Position numbers and translations under genes: made by a program | Assembly: GCA_026874595.1 (NCBI GenBank) | Contig: CM049312.1 | Coordinates: 31,749,456 to 31,813,455, forward strand | Direction of reading: 5' to 3' | Length of the DNA stretch: 64,000 nucleotides | Source: Sipunculus nudus | Taxonomy: Eukaryota; Annelida; Sipuncula; Golfingiida; Sipunculidae | The notes under the pieces: generated by a model | What the model saw: the letters and a program-made list of their open reading frames with translations, nothing else | What the model was told of the DNA's origin: nothing | Databases searched by the model: none | Shown: piece after piece, positions 1 to 12,272 of the stretch | How the letters are laid out: each line of letters begins with the position of its first letter | How positions within the stretch are numbered: position 1 is the stretch's first letter

Positions 1-1162
1 TTCGAATGTTTTCATTATTTCAAGTTTTATTTTTTCACCTCATTCTCTTACAGTTCCCTTCGTAGTCACTTTCACTCCATTCCGTTCAAGAATTTGAAGT
101 TAGCATATTTATCATCGGTTTACGTTATTCAAGATATTATCTTATAGACAATGATATAGAATCTAAAAAAAACGCTAATATTGACAATTTATTTGCTGTA
201 TATTTCACTTTTAGTATTTTCAGTTTGAGTCCTGAATATATTTGCTTCTAATATTGTTTGACACAGATTTGGCCCATTGTAAAATAGCTTCTTATGCATC
301 TTTACCCTCAGTTAAATTAAGCCAATAAAATGCAAAGACTACAGGTGCGTCAGCATATTTCACGGACGAATCCTTTTGTAAAACCCAACTAGAAATCTCA
401 TTAATGCAAGCCTCCTCCGTTATTCGGCCCCATAATCCCAGGATTATTCCTCCATAAGTGACTGTACATATGTGAATACTCCATGATGATCTGAATCATT
501 TGTCGGATCGACAACAACATCTATTTGATTATTTAATGGCCCATTCCCAAAATGCCCTAAAGTTTCATGAGATTTCGATTATGATTGTTTGAGTGATGAT
601 GTGAACAAACACACACACACGAACGGGAATGAACGCATATTCTCCATCCGGAGGCAACGATTGATAAGTCTGTAACTGTACATAAACCTGTAACCATTAA
701 ATGCAAAATGCATTGTCATTGGTTCATTTTGTAGAATGTGTATCATGTATTCCGAAATATCAAAACCCGAGTCTATTATGTATGACCTAATTGAATGTGA
801 TATTATGTAGATTTCATACCTCTCGCTGCAGTAATTGCATAATATTAATGCATACAACACGTATCAAATACTTGGTGACGCAGCTGAAAAATCTTACTCA
901 TTTAACTTTTAATTCACTGTTTACAGGACACATCTTGTCAGTAGAGCAAAGACCTAATACCTATCCTTTCACACAAAACATGTGCATGTGTTGAAAAGCG
1001 ATGAATTGATTCCCCGATGGTATGACTAATCCATTCTAAAATTCAGTTATGCATGTCCACGTATTGCAAACAATCCTATGTGTTTTGCTAAGATCCTTAA
1101 ACTGTGTAACGATGTCAATAACATTTGCCCTAGAATCACTCCGCCTGACTCATTTGAAAGCA
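1..1162. other. 5' flank of HNMT pseudogene A
   Basis: No gene recognised. From 327 on it is nearly identical to 31089-31923, the 5' flank of intact copy B, so it should contain the old promoter region. A short (CA)n near 607-618 is the only repeat of note; no TATA box was convincing. Confidence 0.5.
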
Positions 1163-1384
1163 ATGGAGTAATCAAGTCGATACGCAGAGGCCTATATGAC
1201 CTTCATGAAATATATGAACTATCGGGAGACAGTGGAAGCATGTGTTCAGAAAAATATACCCGACCATGTGAACTGCAACATGCAAAAGAAAACCTCATTC
1301 GAAGACGATTTAAGAGTTTTATCGATTGGCCCAGGGACAGGTTTGTCTGGTTTCTTGTAGAAAAGGAAATTCAATAGGTTAATA

Positions 1385-1925
1385 TAACGGAGATGCCTTA
1401 TATCCTAAAGAGGATGTCAGGTATAATTATAAAGAGAATGACGTGAAAACTAAAGAGGATGTCAGGTAAATATAAAGTGAATGACGTGTAACCTAAAGAA
1501 GATGTCAGGTAAATATGAAGAGAATGACGTTTAACAAAAACAAGATGTCAGGTAAATGTAAAGAGAATGATGTGTAACCTCAAGAGGAAGTCAAGTAAAT
1601 ATAAAGAGAATGATGTGTAACCCAAAGAGGATGTCAGGTAAATATAAAGAGAATGATGTGTAACCGAAAAAGGATGTCAGGTAAATATGAAGAGAATGAT
1701 GTGTAACCTAAAGAGGATGTCAGGTAAATATAAAGTAAAGAGAATGATGTATCATCTAAAGGGGATGTCAGGTAAATATGAAGAGAATGATGTGTAACCT
1801 AAAGAGGATGTCAGGTAAATATAAAGTAAAGAGAATGATGTATCATCTAAAGGGGATGCCAGGTAAATATTTAGATAAGAATGTTTACCTTAAAGAGGAT
1901 GTCAGGTAAATATAAATAGAATGCT
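1385..1925 (+). repeat. 43-bp minisatellite in intron 1 of HNMT copy A
   Basis: About twelve degenerate tandem units of about 43 bp built around AGGATGTCAGGTAAATATAA and GAGAATGATGTGTAACC. It is followed by a TA/TG microsatellite (about 1924-1958). Copy B has the same array. Confidence 0.9.
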
Positions 1926-2669
1926 ATATATATATGTGCTTGTGTGTGTGTGTGTGTACATGTATGTAGCATATATAATTACATAACAGTAAATTATATT
2001 GCTAATTATTGTTTCATGGTCGGCGTCTTCCTACCATCGTTTGTAGTGATTTAATGGTGTAGTTCTTTGATCATTAGATATTTACTGCCCATTTTAACGT
2101 GAGTTAGTTCATGGGAATATGGATGAATTAAACTTTGGGTTATAAAAAACTACATTTTTGAAAATAAGAGTTTTGACCTAAATGATAAAAATTCATATTA
2201 ATGATAACCAGGTAATTTCATCCTCGATATTTCAGGTGTTCCCGATGCTCCAATACTGAATGAGATACTCGCACTCAACCAAACCGGAAATTATTGAAAC
2301 AGTTCAAGACAAACGTGGCCCTCAACCAAAAGTACAACCAGGTGGATTTTCTGCTCAGAGAGATGAGGGCAGATGTTTTCTCACCTCTGAAGATCATGGA
2401 GAAAAATACCACCTGATTGTTTTCATACACAGTCTTTACTATATCGTGGACCGAGACGGGACTATGTGGCGTAGTTATTATAATATGTTATAGGCAGGAG
2501 GCCGTATAGTTGCAGTTACTGGATCAGAAGGTATGAAACCTAGAAAAAATTATATTAAATGAGGCCATACATAATTTTCTCGGCTTCTCATATAATGCAA
2601 TACTTTATACAGGACTTTGAATATTCTACATAGTAGATTAAGCGAAGCCAATATACATCGGCTCGATAT

Positions 2670-3088
2670 TGTTACGGGGTGACACAAAAGCGGACCGAAC
2701 TGTCTCGCTAGTGAACCTTGAGCGAAGCGGGTGGAACGCCGAACATGTGCGCCACCGACATGGGTTCGAATCCCGGATCGGCCCAAAATTTACTCTGCGC
2801 AATTTATCTTCGTAACAAATGGGGGCTCGTCTGGGATGGCAAACTTTGTGGCCCAGGGAGTAAGCTCACCAAAGTGTGACTCCTGGGATAATTAGTCTTT
2901 GGTTCTGATAGCAGAACGCTCTTAAGAGGGGGTGTGTTACGGGGTGACATAAAAGCGGACCGAACTGTCTCGCTAGTGAAGTTGGCTTTTCTAGCGAAGC
3001 GGTTGGAACGCCGGACATGTGCGCCACCAATATGAGTTCGAATTCCGGAACGGCCCAGAATTTCCCCTGGATATTCGTCTTTGTAACA
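2670..3088 (+). mobile_element. TRIM (miniature LTR retrotransposon) with tRNA-like promoter in its LTRs, copy A
   Basis: 5' LTR 2670-2817 and 3' LTR 2935-3088 are direct repeats starting TGTTACGGGG and ending GTAACA (TG...CA). Two bases after the 5' LTR, 2820-2837 reads TGGGGGCTCGTCTGGGAT, one base off the tRNA-Pro primer-binding site classic of gammaretroviruses. A polypurine tract AAGAGGGGG (2924-2932) precedes the 3' LTR. The interior is about 117 bp with no coding capacity. ATAT flanks both ends (2666-2669, 3089-3092), a possible 4-bp target duplication. Each LTR has an A box and a B box (GGTTCGAATCC at 2763-2773). It lies in HNMT intron 2 and would need enzymes from another element to move. 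Confidence 0.85.
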
Positions 3089-4740
3089 ATATAAATTATG
3101 GATATTGAAATAAAAACTACACAAAGCTGGTCAATTATTGTGTTCTATGAATTGATTCCTGCTTGAGTACAATTACTAACATATCAATCAATTAGTTTTG
3201 TAAACGTATTCCCCTTTGAGATATGCTTATGTAGATACTGAATTCCGTTCTTACCTATGTATTTTTTTATTTGTTTTTACAAAGGATTGAGAAACATCAG
3301 TGGATTGTTTTACACAGGGGCCACATTCAGTGTCAAAACATTATAAAAAGCAAATATTAGCAGGACTCATATATTGGGGTTGGATCGAATCAATTGTCTC
3401 TACCGTTTACCTTATATTGAATTCCTAAATCCTCGACATTTTAAACAATAGCAACTTGTTATAAAGCAGTCAGTTGTCACTGTTAGCATGTTCTGTGATT
3501 GTCTGTTTTATCATTTTGTAGATAATTTTTTAGGAAAACATAACTATTCCTTATAAATAACCGACGATAATTATAGTAACTACCCTTTCTTTTGACATTA
3601 AGAAATATTCTTTGACATGTTTTAAAAAGATGCTTGTTTCAAGATTAAACTTAAAGAAAAGGGGGATAATTCAATACCGTTTTCCCAGATGGTTTTTATA
3701 TACGTGGTATTTTTTTTTACGCAGAGATCGGGCTGTGTTCTTTTTTGAGACACTTCAGATGGAAGATGCCAAGAGCAGACCTAACCCATGCGGAACACAT
3801 TGACAGTATCCTGAAAGAAGAGAAAATCCATAGTGTTCGATTGTCATTTGAATGCATTATACAAATGGGTATGTATACAGAGTCCCAGGATTATGGACAA
3901 TTGTACTCTTTCGTAATCATGATAATAAGATATGATTACATTGATTTCTTATCAAATTTAAACAGCAAAAATTAATGATTCTTAAAAAATTATCTATCAT
4001 ATTTCCCACTGAAGGACAAAATCATTAAGAGGGAATGATATAGCTGTTGTGACTTCGGACGGTCATCAAATCATACTTTTGTAGTAGATGTATCTGATAG
4101 AAGCTAGCTGGACTTTATTAAAGACCATGGTGAAATGTTCATTATAACAGCTCTTAGCTATACCTACTTGTGCAATTGGTACCGCAATCATGAGCAGTGA
4201 TCTGGTAATAGTGACCCAGGTATTATTCACCTGCCAGTTACCTCCTGAGCAAATCACAACATGGTAGGTAGGTATTTTAACTGTTCATCTTAACTTAAAT
4301 CTGATATCTTTTCCACGGATGTTTCTTACAAATAATATTGTTTACTTAAGTTGTTAGATGTAACATTTAAAGTGTTGGTCATTCAGATGGTTTGCCATTA
4401 AACATAAGAAGAGGCAGGATAAATTGAATGAAAGGGGATTCTTCTATCTCCATATATTACATTTTCATTACCCTTAACTTCCTGTGCGCTCATTTTTGCA
4501 TATCCGGAAGAGGATATTATAAAGACATACTTTGGAGAAGCAAAACGATCATGTTAGTTTGTTTGCTTTGAATCCTTTTACTTCCTCTTTGTATTGTACA
4601 GCATAATCTAATCAAGCCTTATAAATGGAAACCATAAGATGAACTTACTCACTTGTCATGTCATATATCAGAAATAAATTATAGTATCAATCATTTGAAT
4701 TATTGACCATTATAATTATAGATTAAATATGCAGTTATTA

Positions 4741-6711
4741 ATGGAAATTACTTTTATTTCGAAGAAACATCTAGAGAAGATGAAAAGCACCAGCACTGAA
4801 AAAGGCGAGAAAAAAGAGCAGACACGCATCAACAGTTTCGTCAGAAAGACAAACAGAACTCCCGGAGTTATCCCAAAAATAACAACCCGCCTCCATACGT
4901 AGCCCGCTTCCTCTAGTCATTATCTATTGTTTAGAATGAAGGTTTCAGGACACTTATTGAAAGGAGCGTGCAGAAAGCATTTAAGTAGAATTCTAATCCC
5001 AAACAAGGCAGATGAGATGCATGAAACGCTTGAAAGAATATAGACAGTGTCCCAGATCACTCCATCATACCTGATATATGATTCAGCCGACAAATGCGTT
5101 CATTTATAGGTATCACTGCACATTCCATTCATGATAGAAAACTGCAGAGTGCAGAACCTCTTACGTGAATGCAAGAGGTTCTCAGGGAGACATACTGCTA
5201 ACACATTCAACATTACTAAGAAGAAATCAGTGAATTCAATATTGCAAAGAAAATCTCCCATGCAGTATAAGATAATGCACCCATTATAATGAAGGCATTT
5301 AGCTTCCCTGGTTTCTTATTACCCCGTGAAGATGACAGTGATACATAAACTGATGATTCTATTGATTGTGACCTTACTCGTCTGACAGACCCTGATGCAG
5401 ATGTTTCTACATATCTGGCCCAACATGATGGCTGCTTTGTCCATACATTCAACTTAGGTAAAAAAAAAAAGGTTTGATTCTCAGACACTTTTTTTACAGA
5501 AATCAGTGCTGGCTGGCGATGTTTTTTTCCTTTTATTTTGTATGTTTCGATAAAAAATGTCATGTGATCTCGGAAAGCATGATAATAACTGAAAAACTTT
5601 TGCTAAACAGGTAAAATTACTACATAACGAAGGAAATATTTTAAAAATTGTATTCTTGAAAGAAGAAAATCATAATAAACATTTTTGATAGGGGGGGGGG
5701 GGGGTAAAATTTACGTGGGCTGTGCCTAAGAACCATACCTTTATTATTATTTTTTTGCCATAGTAGTTAAGGATGGAATCAAAGAAGCCTGCCCTCTTCG
5801 CAGTGTCATTGCATAGCCTCTCAAATTTTTTTTTCCCAAGTCCTTATATCAGCAACAAGTACTGTTCTGTTTGAGGGACATCGCAAACTGCGGGCAGTTT
5901 ATGTTACAAGATGTAATTCCGAAGTCAGTCTGATCCATTCTGTCCTCCGTATTCCTGAAGAAAGCTGAACATGCTGGAGTTAAAGTAAACCTGCGCAATT
6001 ATGACAGTGTTCTACTTCAAGAACTTGGTAAAATACTTCTACTCTAAGGAGCCACAACAGGCTTGACACAAGATGAGTTGGTGATGACAGTCGGTCTTGT
6101 TACGCCTAGCGTGAGGGGTCTTCATGCTCAGTTAGCCGATACCAGCACATGGTTCGGCAGCAAACTGCTGACCGGCCTGAGAAAGTCCATTGACAGACGT
6201 CTTAGTGTCTATGAAGATAGATCTTCTTTTAGGACGGCAGCAACGCCAGATCCTCACTTCAGTATGGCTTGGTGTAAAGATCTGTGAAGCAGGCCAACCA
6301 TCTAAGCCCACCTGATAGGTCACCATTCCATCACGTGTCACCGGTCTCCCCTCCCCCAAACGCCACAAACTGTTTGGCTTCATGGAGAGCTACAACAAAG
6401 CCCTGCCAGCCTCTGTTAGTTCATCAGATGCAGCAGAGGTAGCGGAATACCCGAAGAAAAGCTTGCCTTCCAGATTCCACAGACCCAATGCAGTTTAGGC
6501 GCTCCAGATAAAAGACATTCCCACTAATGCCCCTTGCTATGCAGTTTCTCACTGTCCCAGCTAGATCAACTCTAGTGAAAAGATTGCCTTGTGTAGCTGG
6601 TAGGGTTTTCCGCCCTGTTGCTAGCATTGTTGCCTCACATATGCACAATTTGAGAGACGTATGTTTATGAAGTGCAACAAGCATTCGATGTGATGGAAAT
6701 CATTTCTAGTT
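4741..6711 (+). pseudogene. Decayed hAT transposase in intron 3 of HNMT copy A
   Basis: Broken frames follow hAT order. Around 4935-4970 is NEGFRTLIERS, and near 4973 RKHLSRILIPNKADEMHETL. Near 5250 is the DDE-region motif written SDNAPNM in copy B. CFVHTFNL/VVKDGIKEA spans 5430-5790, split by a MITE. Then GHRKLRA, NSEVSLIHSVLRIPEE and, from 6063, a longer open stretch (TQDELVMTV...CKDL). The C-terminal dimerisation region LAMQFLTVPARST...VAGRVF is near 6530-6625. Many stops and frameshifts. The BED-finger exon present in copy B is deleted here. Element ends were not located. Confidence 0.8.
5457..5759. mobile_element. MITE of the same family, nested in the hAT relic of copy A
   Basis: Starts GGTAAAAAAAAAAGG and ends TTTTTTTGCC, with TTA before and ATA after. 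It interrupts the hAT codons for HTFNL and VVKDG. A run of 14 G sits inside (about 5691-5704). Copy B has its left third (39034-39130), so insertion predates the duplication. Confidence 0.8.
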
Positions 6712-9475
6712 TTCCTTTAGACTCTGGACTACATCTATTTCATATCTTGATGAGACTAACTATTCTGTCAGTGTTTTGCGCAGGGTGTTTTTCTTTAATG
6801 CATTTGAATAAAGGTTAGAGTATGCAATTCTTGTGTTGCCTTTTGACAATATTTATTTTGTAATCGTGGCTAAATCGTAATCGCAATTCTGATCATTATA
6901 TACTTAGTATATAAATATATATTTATATACTAAGTAATCGACCCTGTAAATATTCCACTTTACAGTGATCACATTTTCTTGACCCTTGGGATTGACTGTA
7001 CAAAGTTTATAAGGGTTTTGTATTTCTATGTTTATATGTGAGTAAATGTATGTTGATTAAATGTCTTTTTTAATGTCCTGTGAATGTACTTGTAGTAACA
7101 AAAGTTTGCTTTTCATGTTTGCTATACATTGTATGTGCATTTTGTTTGTTTGTAATAATATTAAAAAAAGCAATCGACCCATGTCTGATCAATATACCTA
7201 TATGATTTAAATGCTCTATTGCCGTATCGATTAAACACAATGACTGCCAAGTGCCAACAAAAACATTAACTACAGTGAGTGATCATATATAGCGCTAGAG
7301 CTATCTATTAGTTATTTTTATACCAAGCACGGAAGAGAACTTTTAATAAATTGGTCGCATAGTACATATGCATAATACATATGCAGTGTATTTACAAACT
7401 TTAAGCATCATCCGAACTTGTATAATAAAAAATAATAATGAAAAATAATGCGTGTATTCAATACGTATCGGGATCGTCTTCAGTGTTTCAATTAGTATTG
7501 TATCAGAATAGCCGGATCGACACCCAATGACTACATTAAACAGATGAGTCTACTTTTCATTCAAGCACCAATTCTTGAAGGCACTGAGGATGGTGATTTA
7601 ATTCTCGACTTCATTGCCAATACTCCTAATTTAGACAGGTGTGGCCACCATCAATGGTTGCTTGTCTCCTGGCTCAGTTGAAGGGCATATCGTTTGAAAT
7701 AGAAAATGGACTCGGTTGCATAACCAAATCAATTGTACACATAATACATAAAGAGTGAATGTGAGATAAGATGAAATAAGATTGTTCATACAAATTTAAA
7801 ATATATCTATCAGGCAATTACAGTTAAGGTATTTTGAAAAGAAAAATTTAGTTTTATTTTGTTAAAGTATACAGGGGCTAATCCGGGATTTAGGTAAGGG
7901 GGGACCATCCCAAGAGCACTAATGGCCTGAACCTTTTAGATAAAGTTTGCGGAGGCTGGAAAAGTGTGGGTCCGGACCCCCTGGACCCCCCCCCCCCGGG
8001 GGGGGGGGATCCGCTTGACTGGCCTCCCTGTCCATTGCAGGGGCTACAGTGATATTATGACCTGATTGATTAGAACTAGCCAGGAGTAACACTTCCAGAG
8101 TTTATTTAAAGAGCATCATCGACTTAAAAATATCAACGAAAACGCCAGAAGAAATTTGGTGCGTTCTGTCAGTAATGAAATATATGAAAGCTTAGAATTT
8201 CAAGTATGGGTAATTTTTTAAAAATTGTTAAAAAGGCTATATATTCATTTTAAAGTCACAATTATCAATTTAGAAAATAACCGAACACAACCATTTGGGT
8301 AGCTTTATGATAGATTATAAACCTAAGCTTAAGTAAAGGTCGTCCGTCTATAAACTGGCATCCCTCGGCAACCCGTGTTATATTAAGTACAGAATCTTTT
8401 TGGCTTCAACATTGAAATGTATAATCAAAGTGTATACTTTAATTGGTCGTCAGCAGTTCTGTAACGACAGTCATGCATGAATTTTCCCTTAATAAAAGAT
8501 CTTTTAATATCTGAAGATTATTATCCAACAGGGAGTAACCTTACGTTTCGGCACTCTAAGAACGTATATTTAAATGTTGTCAGGCAACATGTTACTTTCA
8601 ACAGAATAACCGTTTTCATTTAAATATATTTTTTATATGATCGCTAAAATATAATAGAAATATTTTAATTTAAAGTTTAGATCTACCATAATTTACAATA
8701 AAAAAGTTTATTTTTACCCAGTAATTACAAAGAATATTTCTGGTAAAATATAATCTCTTTTATATTGACTACATATTCCGGATGGATTTTATTATTCCTG
8801 AAATCCTCTTATCGATCTTCTTTTCCAAATTTTTCGTCTTTATGAATGATAATAACAAAATTGCCCACCAAGTATTATATTTTCCCCTCGGTTGGTTTGT
8901 GTGTATTCAACGTGAAGCAAAATGTTATTCTGCTGATTTTGATGAAGCTCGTAGAGGGTTAGGAAATTGGTTACATTTTGAAGGTAACCTAGGTCGCCAT
9001 GATGTCTGTGACACATAAGGATCAGGCGTGTGACAGGGGATGCCGTGGGATGCCATGGTCCCCAAGCTTTACATGTAACATTGATATTAAACTTTCCAGA
9101 CACTGCATATCTGATAGCAAACGTCTACACGGAAAAAAATTGGTTATGTTTATGTCTAGATTCAACACTGAACATTTTCTTTTGTAACAAGTTAATGATA
9201 AAAAGGGATTATACCCCGGGGGTTTTATATCTGGTGCTTTTTTAGAAACTGGTAATTATGAACAATGTATATCTGGTGATGTTATCCTTGTATATCTAGT
9301 CTTAATTTCATGATTTTTGCAATTATACTCTTTGACCAGTCCTTGGACATTCCTTGAAATAATTGTTTACTCGTTAACCTTCTCTTTATTATAGCTCTGT
9401 GGGATAATGTCTAATTCTTTGGTGTCCGCGTGCAGTTAAACTAATGATGCCTCACAATTTACCGGACATATTCTT

Positions 9476-9630
9476 TATCTTACTTTGCCATGTGCCATTT
9501 GCTGTACTTTGCCATGTGTCATTAAATGTACTTTGCCATTTGTCATTTGCTGTACTCTGCCATGTGTTCTTTGTTGTTCTTTGCCATGTGTCATTTTCTG
9601 TACTTTACCATGTGTCATTTGCTGTCTGTA
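9476..9630 (+). repeat. 24-bp minisatellite TACTTTGCCATGTGTCATTT...
   Basis: About six degenerate units of about 24 bp. The 65-residue frame with repeating LCHVSFAV is a translation of this repeat, not a gene. Confidence 0.85.
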
Positions 9631-10805
9631 TAAATAAATAATTAAGGCAAAACGGATTAAAAATAAAATACTTTACATTTAAATACTCGAATTTGCCATA
9701 CCATTGTATTGCGATCTTATTCATTTCTAGATTATTTCTTATCAGAACCATTAATAATTTTAAACACTTTAGCCTGACCCATTTTTCCGATTCTTGTAAG
9801 AATCGTTGGTAATCATGTCGCCCCTGCATTAATCGATATACAAATATGTTTCTGCCAGCCTCACTCGGCAGCCGGACTCTCGATAGGAAATGTTCCAAGA
9901 TACTATGTTTTAGCAAGCCGGTCGGTCTGCTAATTCATGAATTAACAAAAAGCTCACATTTATCATTATGGCTGATCAATTCAACGTATAAAAAGTAATA
10001 CAAAGTCAAACCTCTTCTTTACATGTTGCATAAATGAACAAGACCATATGCACTATAAACTGGTTAGGTTTACAAACTTTTATTTGACAGCTCAGATTCG
10101 AGATTGCTTTCTGGTTTTCGGATCTGATAATATTATGTCTGATGTATACTTGTACTGTGCGGCTGCTGGGTCATGTCTTGTGCTATTTTTAGACCAACCT
10201 TCAGCACTGCTGGGAGATCATCGAAAATCTGAATAATCATATAAGTCATATAAACATTTTCTGGTGCTCATGTTCTTGTTAGAAAGCATATGAATAGTGT
10301 ATGGTTAACATTTTCTTCGTTGAATTTGATTTTGGGTTTTTATCGCACCCTTGGTCATTGTTCACAAAACTGATGCCAGAGTAGCTTGATGCATCAAGGT
10401 CTCTGAAAGCATAGCTGCCAGGAGCTTGATAGTATGAAGATGCTCTTTTGTACAATAGGGGACTAAATGATTAGTGGGACAATCCTGTATATTCCATGTC
10501 TATTACTTGCAGACTTATGCCCAGAATTGCTGTTTTAATTTCTGTAAATAGATTATCAACACATGTGTGACATCTGTTTTTCAGTCTGTACAAAAGCAGC
10601 ATATGAAAGCTTTTGATTTCTGTTGAGGAAGAAATCAGTCGGGTTTGATAAGAGCATTAAAATACAACATAAAAGTTTGAAAGGACAGTCCCAAGGTACA
10701 AATCTATCAACTGAGCGAGTTTGGCTGCAATTGGACTTATACCTGCAGGGAACAGGTTATTATGTGTTTGAGTAACCAGGACCCTCCTAATAAATTATGG
10801 TATTA

Positions 10806-11090
10806 GGCAAAAAAAAATAAAAGGTATGGTTCTCAGGCACCACCCGCATCAATTTTAAAACCCCGCATCAAAAATGTTTTATTTTGATTTTCAACAGAAA
10901 CTTACCGATTTTGAGCTGCAGCCACTCGGACATTTCTTTCAAGAAGATAAATTCATACAATTTCCTTAATTATGTAGTGCATTTACAAAGTAAATATGTT
11001 ATTATCATGCTTTTCCCTTATCATTTGACATTTTTATCGAAACATACCAAAACATTAAAAATAATAAAACTGCCCGCCCGCAGTGATTTC
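10806..11090. mobile_element. MITE of the same family, right end lost
   Basis: A TTA precedes GGCAAAAAAAAATAAAAGG and GTATGGTTCTCAGGCACC. The interior matches 33000-33240 in reverse orientation. The far inverted repeat is not present. Confidence 0.65.
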
Positions 11091-11991
11091 ACTTTTTAGG
11101 GACTCGGACCTGGACTTGAGTGTCCTGGACTCAGACTTGTACTCGCACTGGAGGTGAGGACTCGAGAAATCTGGCATCCGTCTCGAGTCCTGTAGAAATT
11201 TTTTTCCAACTACAATGAATTCTTATATACATGTGCGTACTACATGAATTAACAGAGTGTTCCAGGAGAGGCTATATATTGAAAGCCATACCTCTGCATC
11301 GACAGATCAATGTAATTACACATGAAAGTAAAAAGGGTTTTCATAAATTAAAATAAAAACACACATGATATTCTCAACTTTCCCTATTTGATTTCTTTAA
11401 ATAAGGAGATTTTTTTGGACTTTGTAATGGACCAAATGACCCGGTCTCAAAGAGGATGAACTTGGACTCGAAACTTAAGAATTGCACTGGGACTCGAGTA
11501 GCAAGGACTCGGGACTTGCACCCAGACTCTGACAATGTGGACAGGACTGAATGGTAGGATTCAGATGCCTGGTCCTCTTGTAGTAAGAAATGACACAAAA
11601 GCAATCAACACTGAATAAAATGTTTATCGTGGGAAGCCGGTGATGGAAGACATGCACTATCGACACTTGATTTAATAAAAATGCAAATCCATCTGGATAA
11701 AAAAAGTTCTTACACAATATTCCACACATCTTTGAGAAGTCATTCGACTTCACCTAGAAAGTTTAATATGTTTTGAATGTAAGGAAACTATTAAAATAGC
11801 ACTCGTTTGCGACAGGCTGACTAGAAAATTCTGAATTAGTACCTAATAAGATCAGAAAAATAAATTACAATATGAATACTTTTTAATGAAACTTTTCTTT
11901 TGCATAACAAAAATAATAGACAAACTGCTTTAATAAAAAAATAACTTGTGCAATTTGGACAGAGTATCTGACCAAGTGCGAATTTATAAGA

Positions 11992-12272
11992 CCAAAAAAA
12001 TTAAAAGGTATGGTTTTCAGCCACCGTCCGGGTTTATTAAACCGCCCCTTCCCGCATCAAAAAAAATTTATGTTGATTTTCATCTTTCAAGAAGATCAGA
12101 CTTGCTTCGTTGTGTAGTGCTTTTGCGTGCTTAGAAAAACAATTCTGGTATTTTCATGCTTTCCCTGATCATATGAAATTTTTATCGAAACAAACAAAAC
12201 AAAGGTAAAATATCGCCCGGCCTCACAGGTTTCTAAAACAAAGTGCCTGAGAACCATAACTTTTTTATGGCC
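11992..12272. mobile_element. MITE of the same family at the right edge of duplication copy A
   Basis: Left end CCAAAAAAATTAAAAGG with GTATGGTTTTCAGCCACC; right end GTGCCTGAGAACCATAAC then TTTTTTATGGCC. It sits just past the point where similarity with copy B ends. Confidence 0.7.

Larger units (their letters stand above)
1163..7758 (+). pseudogene. HNMT-like: HNMT-like methyltransferase pseudogene, copy A
   Basis: Four exons equivalent to those of intact copy B: about 1163-1340, 2236-2530, 3725-3868 and 7566-7758, with GT-AG borders in the same phases. The SAM-binding loop LSIGPGTG, the segment HLIVFIHSLYYIVD and the DLTHAE segment are readable. Lesions seen against B and C: the ATG is followed two codons later by TAA at 1169; exon 2 lacks 28 bp next to a repeated AACC (removing the VEPN acid motif and shifting frame) and one further base; a CAG codon near the end of exon 2 is TAG; exon 4 lacks one T. 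Exon 3 is intact. Introns carry a minisatellite, a TRIM and a decayed hAT element. The locus is almost surely dead as an enzyme gene; a transcript is still possible. Confidence 0.85.
1..11980 (+). repeat. Segmental duplication, copy A
   Basis: Base-for-base similarity with about 26843-45550 in the same orientation. Segments 1-240 match 26843-27055, and from 327 to about 11980 the match resumes at 31089 and runs to about 45550. Segments compared by eye are roughly 90-97% identical, broken by insertions and deletions. The right border is near 11980; the left border may lie outside the window. Confidence 0.9.
7759..11980. other. 3' flank of HNMT pseudogene A
   Basis: No gene recognised; paired with 41122-45550 in copy B. 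About 7872-8046 is a remnant with GGATCCG-type ends, containing a C12/G11 palindrome. A 24-bp minisatellite lies at 9476-9630. GACTCG/GGACTTG-rich low-complexity pieces lie at 11100-11180 and 11400-11545. Short frames near 8782-9103 exist in both copies but differ neutrally. Confidence 0.5.

Noticed and set aside
2550-3124. Minus-strand frames with GRSGIRTH...GAHVRRS (also 33827-34147)
   Set aside because: They are antisense translations of the tRNA-like part of the TRIM LTRs.
8782-9103. Conserved small gene shared by both duplicates (also 42332-42604)
   Set aside because: Frames on both strands survive only because the duplication is young; ends and residues differ with no sign of coding constraint.
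9444-9641. Repetitive LCHVSFAV protein
   Set aside because: Translation of a 24-bp minisatellite; the array differs between the two duplicates.
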